From the NCBI GenBank assembly GCA_903900265.1, contig CAIUMM010000031.1, positions 47,167 through 111,166 of the forward strand: a stretch of 64,000 nt of DNA, written 5' to 3'. The notes under the pieces were generated by a model. That model was not told where the DNA came from. It made no database searches and saw only the letters and a program-made list of their open reading frames with translations. This DNA is from an uncultured Pseudomonadota bacterium. GTDB lineage: Bacteria > Myxococcota_A > UBA796 > SXON01. Position 1 is the stretch's first letter. Every line of letters starts with the position of its first letter. Below, piece after piece: positions 7,673-15,311 of this stretch. A program made the translations under genes and the position numbers.

Positions 7673-7981
7673 ATGAAAATCCTACCTGGCCAAAGTCACA
7701 TCCCCGCAACGCAAACTGGCGAGATCCAGCCGCGTGGCCCGAGAGCGTGGCCCACTACCGGGCAAGGACCGCGTTCGTCGGGCGATTCACGCTCGACGGC
7801 CGATTCGACCGAGCTGTCCAGCACGGGCAAGATGGTCTCCGAACTTCGGGCGGAGGCATCTTCCACCGGCGGCATCCGCCCTCATGTGGTCGCCCACATG
7901 AAGCGTGAGATCAGCTCAGGTCGTCTTGGCAGCCACGAGGACATCGAGCGGGCGATTGATCGCCTGCTCCAGGAGCTGTAG
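7673..7981 (+). CDS. flgM: FlgM, anti-sigma-28 factor
   Basis: Small export substrate that binds FliA until the hook-basal body is finished. The 102-residue protein has a Ser/Thr/Pro-rich, probably disordered N-terminal half. Its C-terminal half carries the FlgM pattern: helix RPHVVAHMKREISSGRLG, then a final helix EDIERAIDRLLQEL, comparable to the sigma-binding helices of the family. The similarity is confined to that C-terminal third, as is usual. Support comes from position: immediately before a FlgN-like gene, flgK and flgL, and behind a sigma-28 type promoter. Confidence 0.78.
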   Translation: MKILPGQSHIPATQTGEIQPRGPRAWPTTGQGPRSSGDSRSTADSTELSSTGKMVSELRAEASSTGGIRPHVVAHMKREISSGRLGSHEDIERAIDRLLQEL

Positions 7982-7982
7982 C

Positions 7983-8297
7983 GTGCAAACCGACGCGTTC
8001 GATCGGTGGCTCGCTTCGGCAGAAGCCCAGCTCGAAGCTTCGCGTAGCGTAGACGCAGCGTCGTTGATGCAGGCCACGATGGCGCGTCAGGATGTGCAGC
8101 TGGAGCTGAGCCGCTTTCAGCTCGCCGCGCTGACGCCGGAAGACCGCGAGCACGCTGCGAAGATCGCTCGTCGCATCCGCGCGATCGACTTGCGCATTCA
8201 CGCCTGCGGCACCAATGTCATGGCGGTGCTGGATCGGGTGCTCCCGGACTCGGGCCCTCGCACCTACGGCCGTCGCGGCCAACCCCGGGGAGCGTAG
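7983..8297 (+). CDS. FlgN-like flagellar export chaperone (probable)
   Basis: A 104-residue helical protein between flgM and flgK, the usual place of flgN, whose product chaperones FlgK and FlgL before export. GTG 7983 is chosen because it lies one base after the flgM stop; the frame is open further upstream, but that part overlaps flgM. Predicted helices include FDRWLASAEAQLEAS and PEDREHAAKIARRIRAIDLR. It is shorter than enteric FlgN (about 140 aa) and lacks motifs that would prove the family, so the function is inferred from context. Confidence 0.6.
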   Translation: MQTDAFDRWLASAEAQLEASRSVDAASLMQATMARQDVQLELSRFQLAALTPEDREHAAKIARRIRAIDLRIHACGTNVMAVLDRVLPDSGPRTYGRRGQPRGA

Positions 8298-9671
8298 ATG
8301 GGTGTACTTGACTCCATCGCGCTCGGTAGGCGCGCGCTGAGCGCCGCTGCCACGGGCATCGACGTCACCAGCCAGAACGTCGCGAACGCCGCTACGCCCG
8401 GCTACTCGCGCCGGCGGGTGGTGCAGCAGACCACCGACCCGCTGCGCCGCGGCGGCGTTTGGGTCGGCACGGGCGTAGAGGTCAAGGGCATCAGCCGCGC
8501 ATCGGACCGGCTCCTTGGCGTGCGCCTCGTGGCGAGCACGGGAACCCGGGCTCAGGCCGAGACCACCGAGCAGGTGCTGAGCGTCGCGCAAGGCTACTTC
8601 GACGAGACCTCGGGCACCGGCCTGTCCGAAGCATACCACGCGTTTTACGACGGCCTCTCCAGCCTCACCGCCGATCCTTCGGACCCCTCGCACCGCCGCG
8701 CCGCCGTAGAGGCAGCCCGCACGCTCGCGACCACCGTCTCGCGCACCGCGCAGGGCCTCGAGACGAGCATCGAGAGCGTTGACACCTCGCTCGCAGACTA
8801 CTCCGACAGCATCAACGGCAGCCTGCGGGAGGTCGCGTCGCTCAACGCCGCGATCGGAAAGAGCACCCCGGAGACCGGCCCGGGCGACCTGCTCGACCGT
8901 CGGGACGAGCTGGTGCGCTCGCTCGGCGAGCTGGCCGGAGCCACGGTGGACCTCGACGCCACTGGACAAGCGACCGTGTTCATCGGCGGTCACGCGGTGG
9001 TCACTGGGCGCGAATACCGCACGGTATCGGTGGCACCGGACTCCGCAGGCGACACGCAGATCTACGTCTCCTCCGACAGCGGCAAGCTGCGCATCACCGA
9101 CAGCGTAGGCGGCAAGCTGGGCGGCTTGATGGCCGCGCGCGACACCATGTCGGACTGGCTCGGCACCCTCGACGACTTCGCGACCAACATCGCTACCATC
9201 GTCAATGCCCAGCATGCACTTGGATTTGATTCAACCGGCGCCCCCGGCGGCGACGTGTTCTCGCTCGACCCAACTGCGCCGGCGAGCTCCCTCGACGTGG
9301 ACGCGGCGCTGGCGGCAGACCCTGAGCTGCTCGCGGTAGCCGGTGCGGCCACCGCCGAACCCGGCGACGACGCCAACCTGAAGCTGATCCTCGACTTGGA
9401 GTCGTCGACGACCTTCGGTGGAGCCACTGGAGCGGGAGCGCTCTCCTCGCTCACCAGCTCGGTCGGCGCCTCGATCGCGACCGCATCGGACGACGCCGCC
9501 ACGCTGGGCGCGCAGATGGATGACCTCGAGATGCAGCGCGACGCGGTGTCGAAGGTCGACACCGATGAAGAGGCGATCCGCCTCATCGAATACCAGACCG
9601 CCTACCGGGCCGCAGCGCGCGTGCTCTCAGCCGGAGATCAAATGCTCCAGACCCTCCTGGCGATCGGATGA
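8298..9671 (+). CDS. flgK: FlgK, hook-filament junction protein 1
   Basis: First of two junction proteins between hook and filament. N-terminal rod motif: ALSAAATGIDVTSQNVANAA then TPGYSRRRV (residues 14-40). Central FlgK signatures include SSLTADPSDPSHRRAAVEAA and LNAAIGKSTPETGPGDLLDR, followed by RDELVRSLGELAG. The C-terminal axial helix reads EEAIRLIEYQTAYRAAARVL with ADQM-type ending GDQMLQTLLAIG. Its 457 aa fit the family. It directly abuts the FlgN-like gene and overlaps flgL by 4 nt. Confidence 0.94.
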   Translation: MGVLDSIALGRRALSAAATGIDVTSQNVANAATPGYSRRRVVQQTTDPLRRGGVWVGTGVEVKGISRASDRLLGVRLVASTGTRAQAETTEQVLSVAQGYFDETSGTGLSEAYHAFYDGLSSLTADPSDPSHRRAAVEAARTLATTVSRTAQGLETSIESVDTSLADYSDSINGSLREVASLNAAIGKSTPETGPGDLLDRRDELVRSLGELAGATVDLDATGQATVFIGGHAVVTGREYRTVSVAPDSAGDTQIYVSSDSGKLRITDSVGGKLGGLMAARDTMSDWLGTLDDFATNIATIVNAQHALGFDSTGAPGGDVFSLDPTAPASSLDVDAALAADPELLAVAGAATAEPGDDANLKLILDLESSTTFGGATGAGALSSLTSSVGASIATASDDAATLGAQMDDLEMQRDAVSKVDTDEEAIRLIEYQTAYRAAARVLSAGDQMLQTLLAIG

Positions 9672-10546
9672 TCCGAATCCCTCGCGGCAGCCTCTACGGA
9701 CTGACCACCCGCCTGCAGGCGACGAACTCTGCGCGGCTCGCCGCTGCGGAAGAGCGCGCCGCCACGGGACGGCGCATCAATCGCCCGTCGGACGCCCCCG
9801 AAGACCTGCACGAGGTCCACCAGATGGACTCGGCGGTCGCGGATCAGGCGGTGTACAAAGACAACGCTGAATCTACGACCTCGCTGCTCGATGGCATGGA
9901 CAACGCGCTCGGACGCGCCAGTGACATCATCCTCCGCGCCCGCGAGCTCGCCGTCGCCATGGCGAGTGAGACCGCGTCCCAAGATGGCCGCACCATCGCA
10001 GCGATCGAGGTGCGCGGCCTGAAAGCCACGATGGTCGACGCCGCCAACTCCTCGTTCAATGGCCGTCACCTGTTCGCCGGTGAGGCGTGGAACACCGCTC
10101 CCTTTGACTCGCTCGGCACCTACACCGGCAGCACAGTGGAGCCCGACACCCGCGTCGGGGACGCCCGATGGGTGCGATCAGGGATGGATGGATCTGCGGT
10201 TTTCAACGGAACTGCCGACATATTTGGCACGCTGGAGGCGTTGGCCGTAGCGCTCGAAGCCAACGATGCAGTAGCGGTAGGCGTCACGCTGAGCGCGCTG
10301 GACGACAGCACGGTGGCGCTCAACAACGCGCGCGGCGAAGTCGGCGCCGACACCGTAGCCGCCGAGGATGCGGTCGTGAACGCTGAGAGCTTGAACGTCC
10401 TTTTCTCAAAAAGACTGTCCGATCTAGTGACAGCCGACCCGGTAGAGGCGTACTCTTCTCTCACTGAGCTTCGCAACACCTATGAGGCTACGCTTCAGGT
10501 CGCCGGCTCAGCGAGCACCCGCACCCTTCTCGATTATTTATCGTAA
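9668..10546 (+). CDS. flgL: FlgL, hook-filament junction protein 3
   Basis: Junction protein between FlgK and flagellin. The N-terminus follows the flagellin/FlgL pattern: ERAATGRRINRPSDAPEDLH, then ESTTSLLDGMDNALGRASDI. Further in is IAAIEVRGLKATMVDAANSS followed by FNGRHLFAGE, and the C-terminus has PVEAYSSLTELRNTYEATLQ. The length (292 aa) is close to the normal 300-320. Start ATG 9668 overlaps the flgK stop. The gap after it (10547-10640) holds the promoter of the first flagellin. Confidence 0.93.
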   Translation: MIRIPRGSLYGLTTRLQATNSARLAAAEERAATGRRINRPSDAPEDLHEVHQMDSAVADQAVYKDNAESTTSLLDGMDNALGRASDIILRARELAVAMASETASQDGRTIAAIEVRGLKATMVDAANSSFNGRHLFAGEAWNTAPFDSLGTYTGSTVEPDTRVGDARWVRSGMDGSAVFNGTADIFGTLEALAVALEANDAVAVGVTLSALDDSTVALNNARGEVGADTVAAEDAVVNAESLNVLFSKRLSDLVTADPVEAYSSLTELRNTYEATLQVAGSASTRTLLDYLS

Positions 10547-10552
10547 GCGAAT

Positions 10553-10579
10553 TGAAGTTTCCCCCCGCGTGTCCGATGC
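10553..10579 (+). promoter_or_regulatory. Sigma-28 promoter of flagellin gene 1
   Basis: TGAAGTTT, 11 nt, TCCGATGC: seven of eight and five of eight matches to the FliA consensus. The expected start is near 10586, giving a leader of about 55 nt before ATG 10641. Confidence 0.8.
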
Positions 10580-10640
10580 GCAAACAGGGCTGACCTATCG
10601 GCCCTGTGTCTCAACAACCAAGTAAGCATGAGGTTCCATC

Positions 10641-11471
10641 ATGGCAATCACCGTAAAGTCCAACGCTACCGCCGCAAACGCCCTCAACAACCTGAACAAG
10701 ACCTCGCGGGCGCTGTCCCGCTCGTTCGAACGCATCTCGTCCGGTCAGCGCATTGCGCGCGCCGCTGACGATGCGGCTGGTTTGGGCGTCGCGGAGAACC
10801 TGCGCGCCGCGAGCAGCTCCGCCGCGGTTGCAGGTCGTAATACCAATGACGGTATCAGCATCATCACCGTGGCGGAAGGCGCGAGCTCCGAAGTCAGCGG
10901 CATTCTGACCCGTATGCGTGAGCTTGCGGTCCAGGGCGCTTCCGAGACCCTGAACGACACCGAGCGCTTGTACGTACAGGACGAGTTCACCTCGCTGTCC
11001 TCCGAAGTTGCCCGTATCGCCAGCGTCACCGAGTTCAACGGCGCCAAGCTCACCGACGGCGGCACCACCGGCATCGCCGTTCAGGTCGGCATCAACAACA
11101 CCGCGGACGACCAGATCACCATCACCCTCGGCGACCTGTCCAACTCCACCCTCGGCGTGGACACCGGAGCGATTGACATGTCGACCGCGGCCGGCGCCTC
11201 GGCGGCGATCAGCGTCATCGACGCGGCGATCAACACCGTCAGCGGCTACCGCTCCGACTACGGCGCTGTTGAGAACCGCCTCGGCAACGCGCTCAACAAC
11301 CTCGAGACCTTCGGCCAGAGCACCCTCGAAGCCGAGAGCCGCATCCGCGACGCCGACTTCGGCAAAGAGACCGCAGACCTGTCGCAGAACCAGATCCTGC
11401 AGCAGGCCGGCGTCTCGGTGCTCTCGCAGGCCAAGAGCATCAACCAGGCCGCGCTCTCGCTGCTCCAGTAA
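10641..11471 (+). CDS. fliC: Flagellin 1
   Basis: Filament subunit. The N-terminal D0/D1 region is typical: LNNLNKTSRALSRSFERISS, then GQRIARAADDAAGLGVAENL and NDGISIITVAEGASSEVSGI. The C-terminal D1/D0 region has YGAVENRLGNALNNLETFGQ, ESRIRDADFGKETADLSQNQ and a final SQAKSINQAALSLLQ. With only 276 residues it is a minimal flagellin with a short middle and no large D2/D3 domains. It is a monocistronic unit: its own sigma-28 box upstream and a strong terminator 40 nt downstream. A close paralogue lies at 11764. Confidence 0.96.
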   Translation: MAITVKSNATAANALNNLNKTSRALSRSFERISSGQRIARAADDAAGLGVAENLRAASSSAAVAGRNTNDGISIITVAEGASSEVSGILTRMRELAVQGASETLNDTERLYVQDEFTSLSSEVARIASVTEFNGAKLTDGGTTGIAVQVGINNTADDQITITLGDLSNSTLGVDTGAIDMSTAAGASAAISVIDAAINTVSGYRSDYGAVENRLGNALNNLETFGQSTLEAESRIRDADFGKETADLSQNQILQQAGVSVLSQAKSINQAALSLLQ

Positions 11472-11510
11472 GCAGCAGCTGTCCCTGCCTACGGCAGCGG
11501 ACGGCTCTCC

Positions 11511-11545
11511 GAACGCCCGGGCTCGTCCCGGGCGTTCTTCGTTTT
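11511..11545 (+). terminator. Intrinsic terminator after flagellin 1
   Basis: Perfect 11-bp stem GAACGCCCGGG / CCCGGGCGTTC (11511-11521 and 11527-11537) with loop CTCGT, followed by TTCGTTTTT. Confidence 0.92.
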
Positions 11546-11621
11546 TCCCCGGCGTTTCGTGGCGCGAGACAAAAATCTCTACGCCGCCTCAAGATTTTTT
11601 TGGGCCATCAACGTCGGTTTT

Positions 11622-11648
11622 CAAAATACTTTTAGTCAGGGCCGATCT
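11622..11648 (+). promoter_or_regulatory. Sigma-28 promoter of flagellin gene 2
   Basis: CAAAATAC, 11 nt, GCCGATCT. The -10 is a good match and the -35 a weaker one. It sits in the 292-nt space between the two flagellin genes (11472-11763), which otherwise holds the terminator of gene 1 and an AT-rich patch. Confidence 0.65.
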
Positions 11649-11763
11649 TTTCTACACTTTCCCCTAAACATTCAGCCCTCTCGACCGATTCGTTTACTGC
11701 ACGGGTTGTTCCAGTCCCGTGTTCAACAAATCTGCGGTCCCGGCCGCTACGGGAGGAACAACC

Positions 11764-12597
11764 ATGCCTATCAACGTAAAAACCAACAACGCCTCGGTCA
11801 GCACGCTCAACGACCTGAACAAGACGTCCCGGGCGCTCCAGCGCACCTTCGAGCGCATCTCCTCCGGCCAGCGCATCGCGCGCGCCGCAGATGACGCCGC
11901 CGGCCTCGGCGTCGCCGAGAACCTCCGCGCCGCCCACACCTCCGCGGCGGTTGCAGCACGCAACACCAACGACGGTATCAGCATCATCTCTGTCGCAGAA
12001 GGCGCGAGCTCCGAAGTCGGCAGCATCCTCGTCCGTATGCGCGAGCTCGCGGTCCAGGGCGCTTCCGAGACCCTCGCGAGCGGCGAACGCGCGTTCATCC
12101 AGGACGAGTATGTCTCGCTGGCCGCGGAAGTCGACCGTATCGCAGCGGTCACCGAGTTCAACGGCTTCAAGCTCACCGACGGCACCACCTCGAGCATCGG
12201 CGTGCAGGTCGGCATCAACAACACCGTGAACGACCAGATCGACCTCACCTTGGGCGACCTTCGTGGCGCGACCATCGGCGTCGACACCGGCACCATCGAC
12301 ATGTCCACCGCGACCGGCGCGTTCGCCGCGCTCACCGACATCGACAACGCGATCGCCACCGTCAGCGGCTACCGCTCCGACTACGGCGCCGTCGAGAACC
12401 GCCTCGGCAACGCCCTCACCAACCTCGAGACCTTCAGCGAGTCCACCATCTCCGCTGAGAGCCGCATCCGCGACGCCGACTTCGGCTTCGAGACCGCGCA
12501 GCTGTCCCAGCAGCAGGTGCTCCAGCAGGCCGGTGTTTCGGTGCTCTCGCAGGCCAAGGGCCTCAACCAGGCTGCCCTGAGCCTGCTGCAGAACTGA
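11764..12597 (+). CDS. Flagellin 2
   Basis: A second 277-residue flagellin, near-identical to flagellin 1 in its D0/D1 parts (same TSRALQRTFERISSGQRIAR pattern, same C-terminal ESRIRDADFGFETAQLSQQQ). It differs mainly in the middle, for example ERAFIQDEYVSLAAEVDRIA. ATG 11764 follows GGGAGGAACAACC, a clear ribosome-binding site; an in-frame upstream ATG at 11719 would add 15 residues unlike flagellin 1 and is rejected. It has its own promoter. Two flagellins with separate promoters could form segmented or mixed filaments, though the sequence cannot show which. Confidence 0.95.
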   Translation: MPINVKTNNASVSTLNDLNKTSRALQRTFERISSGQRIARAADDAAGLGVAENLRAAHTSAAVAARNTNDGISIISVAEGASSEVGSILVRMRELAVQGASETLASGERAFIQDEYVSLAAEVDRIAAVTEFNGFKLTDGTTSSIGVQVGINNTVNDQIDLTLGDLRGATIGVDTGTIDMSTATGAFAALTDIDNAIATVSGYRSDYGAVENRLGNALTNLETFSESTISAESRIRDADFGFETAQLSQQQVLQQAGVSVLSQAKGLNQAALSLLQN

Positions 12598-12619
12598 CCC
12601 CGAAATTCAGTAAAAAATC

Positions 12620-12646
12620 TGAAGTCCATCCTCCCATGAGCGATTA
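12620..12646 (+). promoter_or_regulatory. Possible sigma-28 promoter of fliD, within a hairpin
   Basis: TGAAGTCC, 11 nt, AGCGATTA: five of eight matches in each half, so it is the weakest of the seven boxes. The -10 lies largely in the loop of a perfect inverted repeat (12627-12656). The expected start is near 12653, with GGAGG at 12661 before ATG 12670. Confidence 0.4.
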
Positions 12647-12656
12647 TGGGAGGATG
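12627..12656 (+). promoter_or_regulatory. Perfect 11-bp inverted repeat between flagellin 2 and fliD
   Basis: CATCCTCCCAT (12627-12637) and ATGGGAGGATG (12646-12656) are exact complements around an 8-nt loop, GAGCGATT. There is no T-run, so this is not a standard intrinsic terminator. It could stabilise the flagellin 2 message, act as a protein-binding operator, or tune readthrough into fliD. Confidence 0.6.
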
Positions 12657-12669
12657 ACGCGGAGGCAAC

Positions 12670-14022
12670 ATGTCGACTTTTACAGGAGGCCTGGTATCAG
12701 GGATCGACACCGGAGCGATGATCAGCAGCCTTGTGGCTGCCGCGGCCAAGCCGCTGGACGTCATCAAGAATCAAAAGGCAACCGCCCAAGATCGCAAAGA
12801 CGCCTATGACACGCTCGGGTCTCGCTTAGATGCCCTCGGTACCGCTCTTGCAAGCCTCGACACGTTGGAAGAATTTCGTTCGGTCACTGGCACCACCAGT
12901 GATGACAGCGCGCTCGGCATCACCGTCGGGGGCGACGCCGTCGTTGGCCGCTTCTCCATCCAGGTAGACCAGCTCGCCGCAGCGGCGATGTCGGTGTCAG
13001 ACGGCTTCGCCAGCCGTACCGCCACTGGAGAGGTCGCAACCGGCACGCTGAAGATCACCGTCGGCACCACGGCCACCGAGATCACCGTCGGCAGCAGTCA
13101 GTCCAGCTTGGACGGGCTCGCCAAGGCGATCAACGAGCAGGTCGATGGCGTCACCGCGTACGTCATGGAGACAGGAGACGCCACGAAGCCGTATCGGCTG
13201 GTGATCTCTGGAGATGACACCGGCTCAGAAAATGCAGTAAGCATCGACACCTCCGGGCTCGACGGCAGCACGGGTACGATCCCGACGATGACCGAAGTGA
13301 CCGCCGCCCAAGATGCGAAGCTTGAGGTCAACGGGATCAGCATCACCTCCTCCCAGAACGAGGTGAGCGGCGCGATTCAAGGCGTCACGTTCAACGCGCG
13401 AGAGGTCACCTCCAGCGCCGTGACCGTGAACGTCGCGCGCGACACCGCGTCGATGACCACCAAGATGAAGAGCGTAGTCACGGCCTACAACTCGATCATG
13501 TCGTACATCCGCGGCCAGAAGTCGTACAACCCGGATGAGAACATCCGCGGCGCGTTCGTCGGCGAGAGCCAGCCGAACTCGGTGATGCAGCGCATGCAGT
13601 CGATGATGGCGTCGACGTTCACCGCCACGGGCAGCCTCAGTACGCTCTCGAGCATCGGCATCACCACCGAGCAGGATGGCGACATCGCGCTCGATGAAGA
13701 TGTGCTGCACACCGCGCTCACCTCCAACTTTGAAGACGTGGTGTCGTTGTTCACCACCGAGTCGACGGGCGTAGCGGCGTCGCTCACCACGATGATCGAA
13801 GGCTTCACCGGAGACACCGGGACAGTCACGGGGCGTTCGAATTCGCTCGCCACTCAGCTTGACACCTTCGACGAACGCATCGCGGCCTTCCAGGACAAGC
13901 TGGACAGCTACCGCTCGCGTATGGAAAAGCAGTTCACGAACATGGAAATTGCGATGTCGCGTTTTCAGAACGCCCAGTCCCAGCTCCTCGCGCTGATGCC
14001 TGACACCTCCACCAGTAAATAA
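12670..14022 (+). CDS. fliD: FliD, filament cap / hook-associated protein 2
   Basis: Caps the filament and guides flagellin insertion. The N-terminus has the FliD signature GLVSGIDTGAMISSLVAAAA followed by KPLDVIKNQK. Further regions are DAKLEVNGISITSSQNEVSG and IQGVTFNAREVTSSAVTVNV. The C-terminal coiled coil has YRSRMEKQFTNMEIAMSRFQ then NAQSQLLALMP. The length (450 aa) fits. GGAGG sits 4 nt before ATG 12670. It is followed by fliS after 10 nt, the canonical fliD-fliS pair. Confidence 0.95.
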   Translation: MSTFTGGLVSGIDTGAMISSLVAAAAKPLDVIKNQKATAQDRKDAYDTLGSRLDALGTALASLDTLEEFRSVTGTTSDDSALGITVGGDAVVGRFSIQVDQLAAAAMSVSDGFASRTATGEVATGTLKITVGTTATEITVGSSQSSLDGLAKAINEQVDGVTAYVMETGDATKPYRLVISGDDTGSENAVSIDTSGLDGSTGTIPTMTEVTAAQDAKLEVNGISITSSQNEVSGAIQGVTFNAREVTSSAVTVNVARDTASMTTKMKSVVTAYNSIMSYIRGQKSYNPDENIRGAFVGESQPNSVMQRMQSMMASTFTATGSLSTLSSIGITTEQDGDIALDEDVLHTALTSNFEDVVSLFTTESTGVAASLTTMIEGFTGDTGTVTGRSNSLATQLDTFDERIAAFQDKLDSYRSRMEKQFTNMEIAMSRFQNAQSQLLALMPDTSTSK

Positions 14023-14032
14023 GGGCTGATCC

Positions 14033-14443
14033 ATGAACGCCATCGCCTCCTACCGACGCAACCGGCTGGAAAACGCCCCGAATGAAGATATCCTCGTGAT
14101 GCTTCTGAACGAGGCCGTGCGCCGTGAGGCCGAGGCCGCGATCTGCATGGAGAACAAGGACCGCGCAGGTTGGGTCGCGCACATCCATGTCGCGCGCGCG
14201 ATCTTTATCGAGCTGCGCATGGCGCTCGACGCCGACACCCCGCCGGAGATCTCCAACCCGCTGCGCAACACCTACTCCTGGTGCGTCCATCACCTCACCG
14301 AGGTCGCTCACAGCGGTGACGTCACCCGGCTCGCCGAGGTGCAGCGCGTGACCGCGATGGTGGAAGACACATGGACGCGCGCCGTTCAGATCTCCCGTGG
14401 GGAATCGCCCGAAGAGGCCGCGCCCGAAGAGTCGGCTGAATGA
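14033..14443 (+). CDS. fliS: FliS, flagellin export chaperone
   Basis: Binds the flagellin C-terminus in the cytoplasm to prevent premature polymerisation. The 136-residue helical protein starts MNAIASYRRNRLENAPNEDI, matching the family's opening (Y-x-x-N-x-x-x-x-A-x-x) and the following LVMLLNEAVRREAEAA. It ends in an acidic tail (about residues 120-136). It overlaps the next small gene by 4 nt. The position directly after fliD supports the call. Confidence 0.9.
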   Translation: MNAIASYRRNRLENAPNEDILVMLLNEAVRREAEAAICMENKDRAGWVAHIHVARAIFIELRMALDADTPPEISNPLRNTYSWCVHHLTEVAHSGDVTRLAEVQRVTAMVEDTWTRAVQISRGESPEEAAPEESAE

Positions 14444-14751
14444 GCGGGTCAGAGGACCAACCCCTCGACTTCGCTACGCTGCTCGTCCACCTCGACACCT
14501 GCGCGTGGAAGATCGATGGTGACATGCCGGTCTCCCCGGATGACCTGCGCGTCCTCTCCGAAGCCGCCGAAGCGATGGCGCCTTCCCTCGACCTGCCCGA
14601 GCGTGAGCAGCTTGCCGGGCGTCTGGCGCGAATGATCCAGGCGTTGAACGAGGGTTGTGCACGCTTGAACGAGCGTATTGGCGCCGTAAGCCATGGCCGT
14701 CGTGCCGTCAAAGGCTACGCGGCGATGGGCTCTTCCGCGACAAAGCAGTGA
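14440..14751 (+). CDS. FliT-like small flagellar protein (probable)
   Basis: A 103-residue, mostly helical protein overlapping fliS by 4 nt. fliD-fliS-fliT is a common order, and FliT is the FliD chaperone. The C-terminal segment ALNEGCARLNERIGAVSHGR then RAVKGYA resembles the ending of FliT/FlgN-type chaperones. There are no catalytic motifs. The function is inferred from position, size and helix content; a lineage-specific FlgN-type chaperone is the main alternative. Confidence 0.55.
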   Translation: MSGSEDQPLDFATLLVHLDTCAWKIDGDMPVSPDDLRVLSEAAEAMAPSLDLPEREQLAGRLARMIQALNEGCARLNERIGAVSHGRRAVKGYAAMGSSATKQ

Positions 14752-15311
14752 ACAGCCTAACGACCCTCGCGCTCGGGCTGCGCCTCTCCGGCGAGAGCGT
14801 GAACGACCCGACCATCGCGCATATGTACGGCGATCACTCGATTTCAGGCGAGATCACCGCGGCGACCGACCTCCCGCTCGGCATGCGGGCGAACCTGATG
14901 GTCGGTTATCGACGCCTGTCCGGTAATCTGCTGACCGGCGAAGGCGCGGTAACAGAAAACGCTACGTGGATCCGCTACATTCCCGTTTCGGCGACGGTCG
15001 GGATGCACAAGGATATCGGCGCGCTCGACCTTGGCATCGGCGTGGGCCCGAGCACGGTGGCGTTCGCGGAGCAGGTCGGCATGGGCGAAGAAGCCGCGAG
15101 CCGGGGCTCCAAGTGGGGAGCCTTGGCCGAGGGCACCGTGCGGATGCACCTCGGCGAGATGCAGGCCACGGACACCGCGATCTCGATCGAAGGCTCGTTG
15201 GGATACCGCGCGATGATGCGCCGTCACGGAGCGGTTTGCGACGGCGAGAAGGTGTGTGGATTTGACTTTAGCGCGCTGCGGGTCGGCCTCGGCGTGGTGG
15301 CGATGTTCTGA
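14748..15311 (+). CDS. Barrel-like protein of unknown function in the flagellar operon
   Basis: Not recognised. GTG 14748 is chosen because it overlaps the stop of the preceding gene by 4 nt; the open frame reaches back to 14655 but only inside that gene. The 187-residue product has alternating hydrophobic/polar stretches (LTTLALGLRLSGES, LGMRANLMVGYRRLSGN, SALRVGLGVVAMF) and ends in Phe, which suggests an outer-membrane beta-barrel or a similar antiparallel sheet. No signal peptide is seen at this start, which argues against simple export. It is tightly packed with the FliT-like gene and the TPR gene, so a flagellar role is likely but unproven. Confidence 0.6.
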   Translation: MNSLTTLALGLRLSGESVNDPTIAHMYGDHSISGEITAATDLPLGMRANLMVGYRRLSGNLLTGEGAVTENATWIRYIPVSATVGMHKDIGALDLGIGVGPSTVAFAEQVGMGEEAASRGSKWGALAEGTVRMHLGEMQATDTAISIEGSLGYRAMMRRHGAVCDGEKVCGFDFSALRVGLGVVAMF

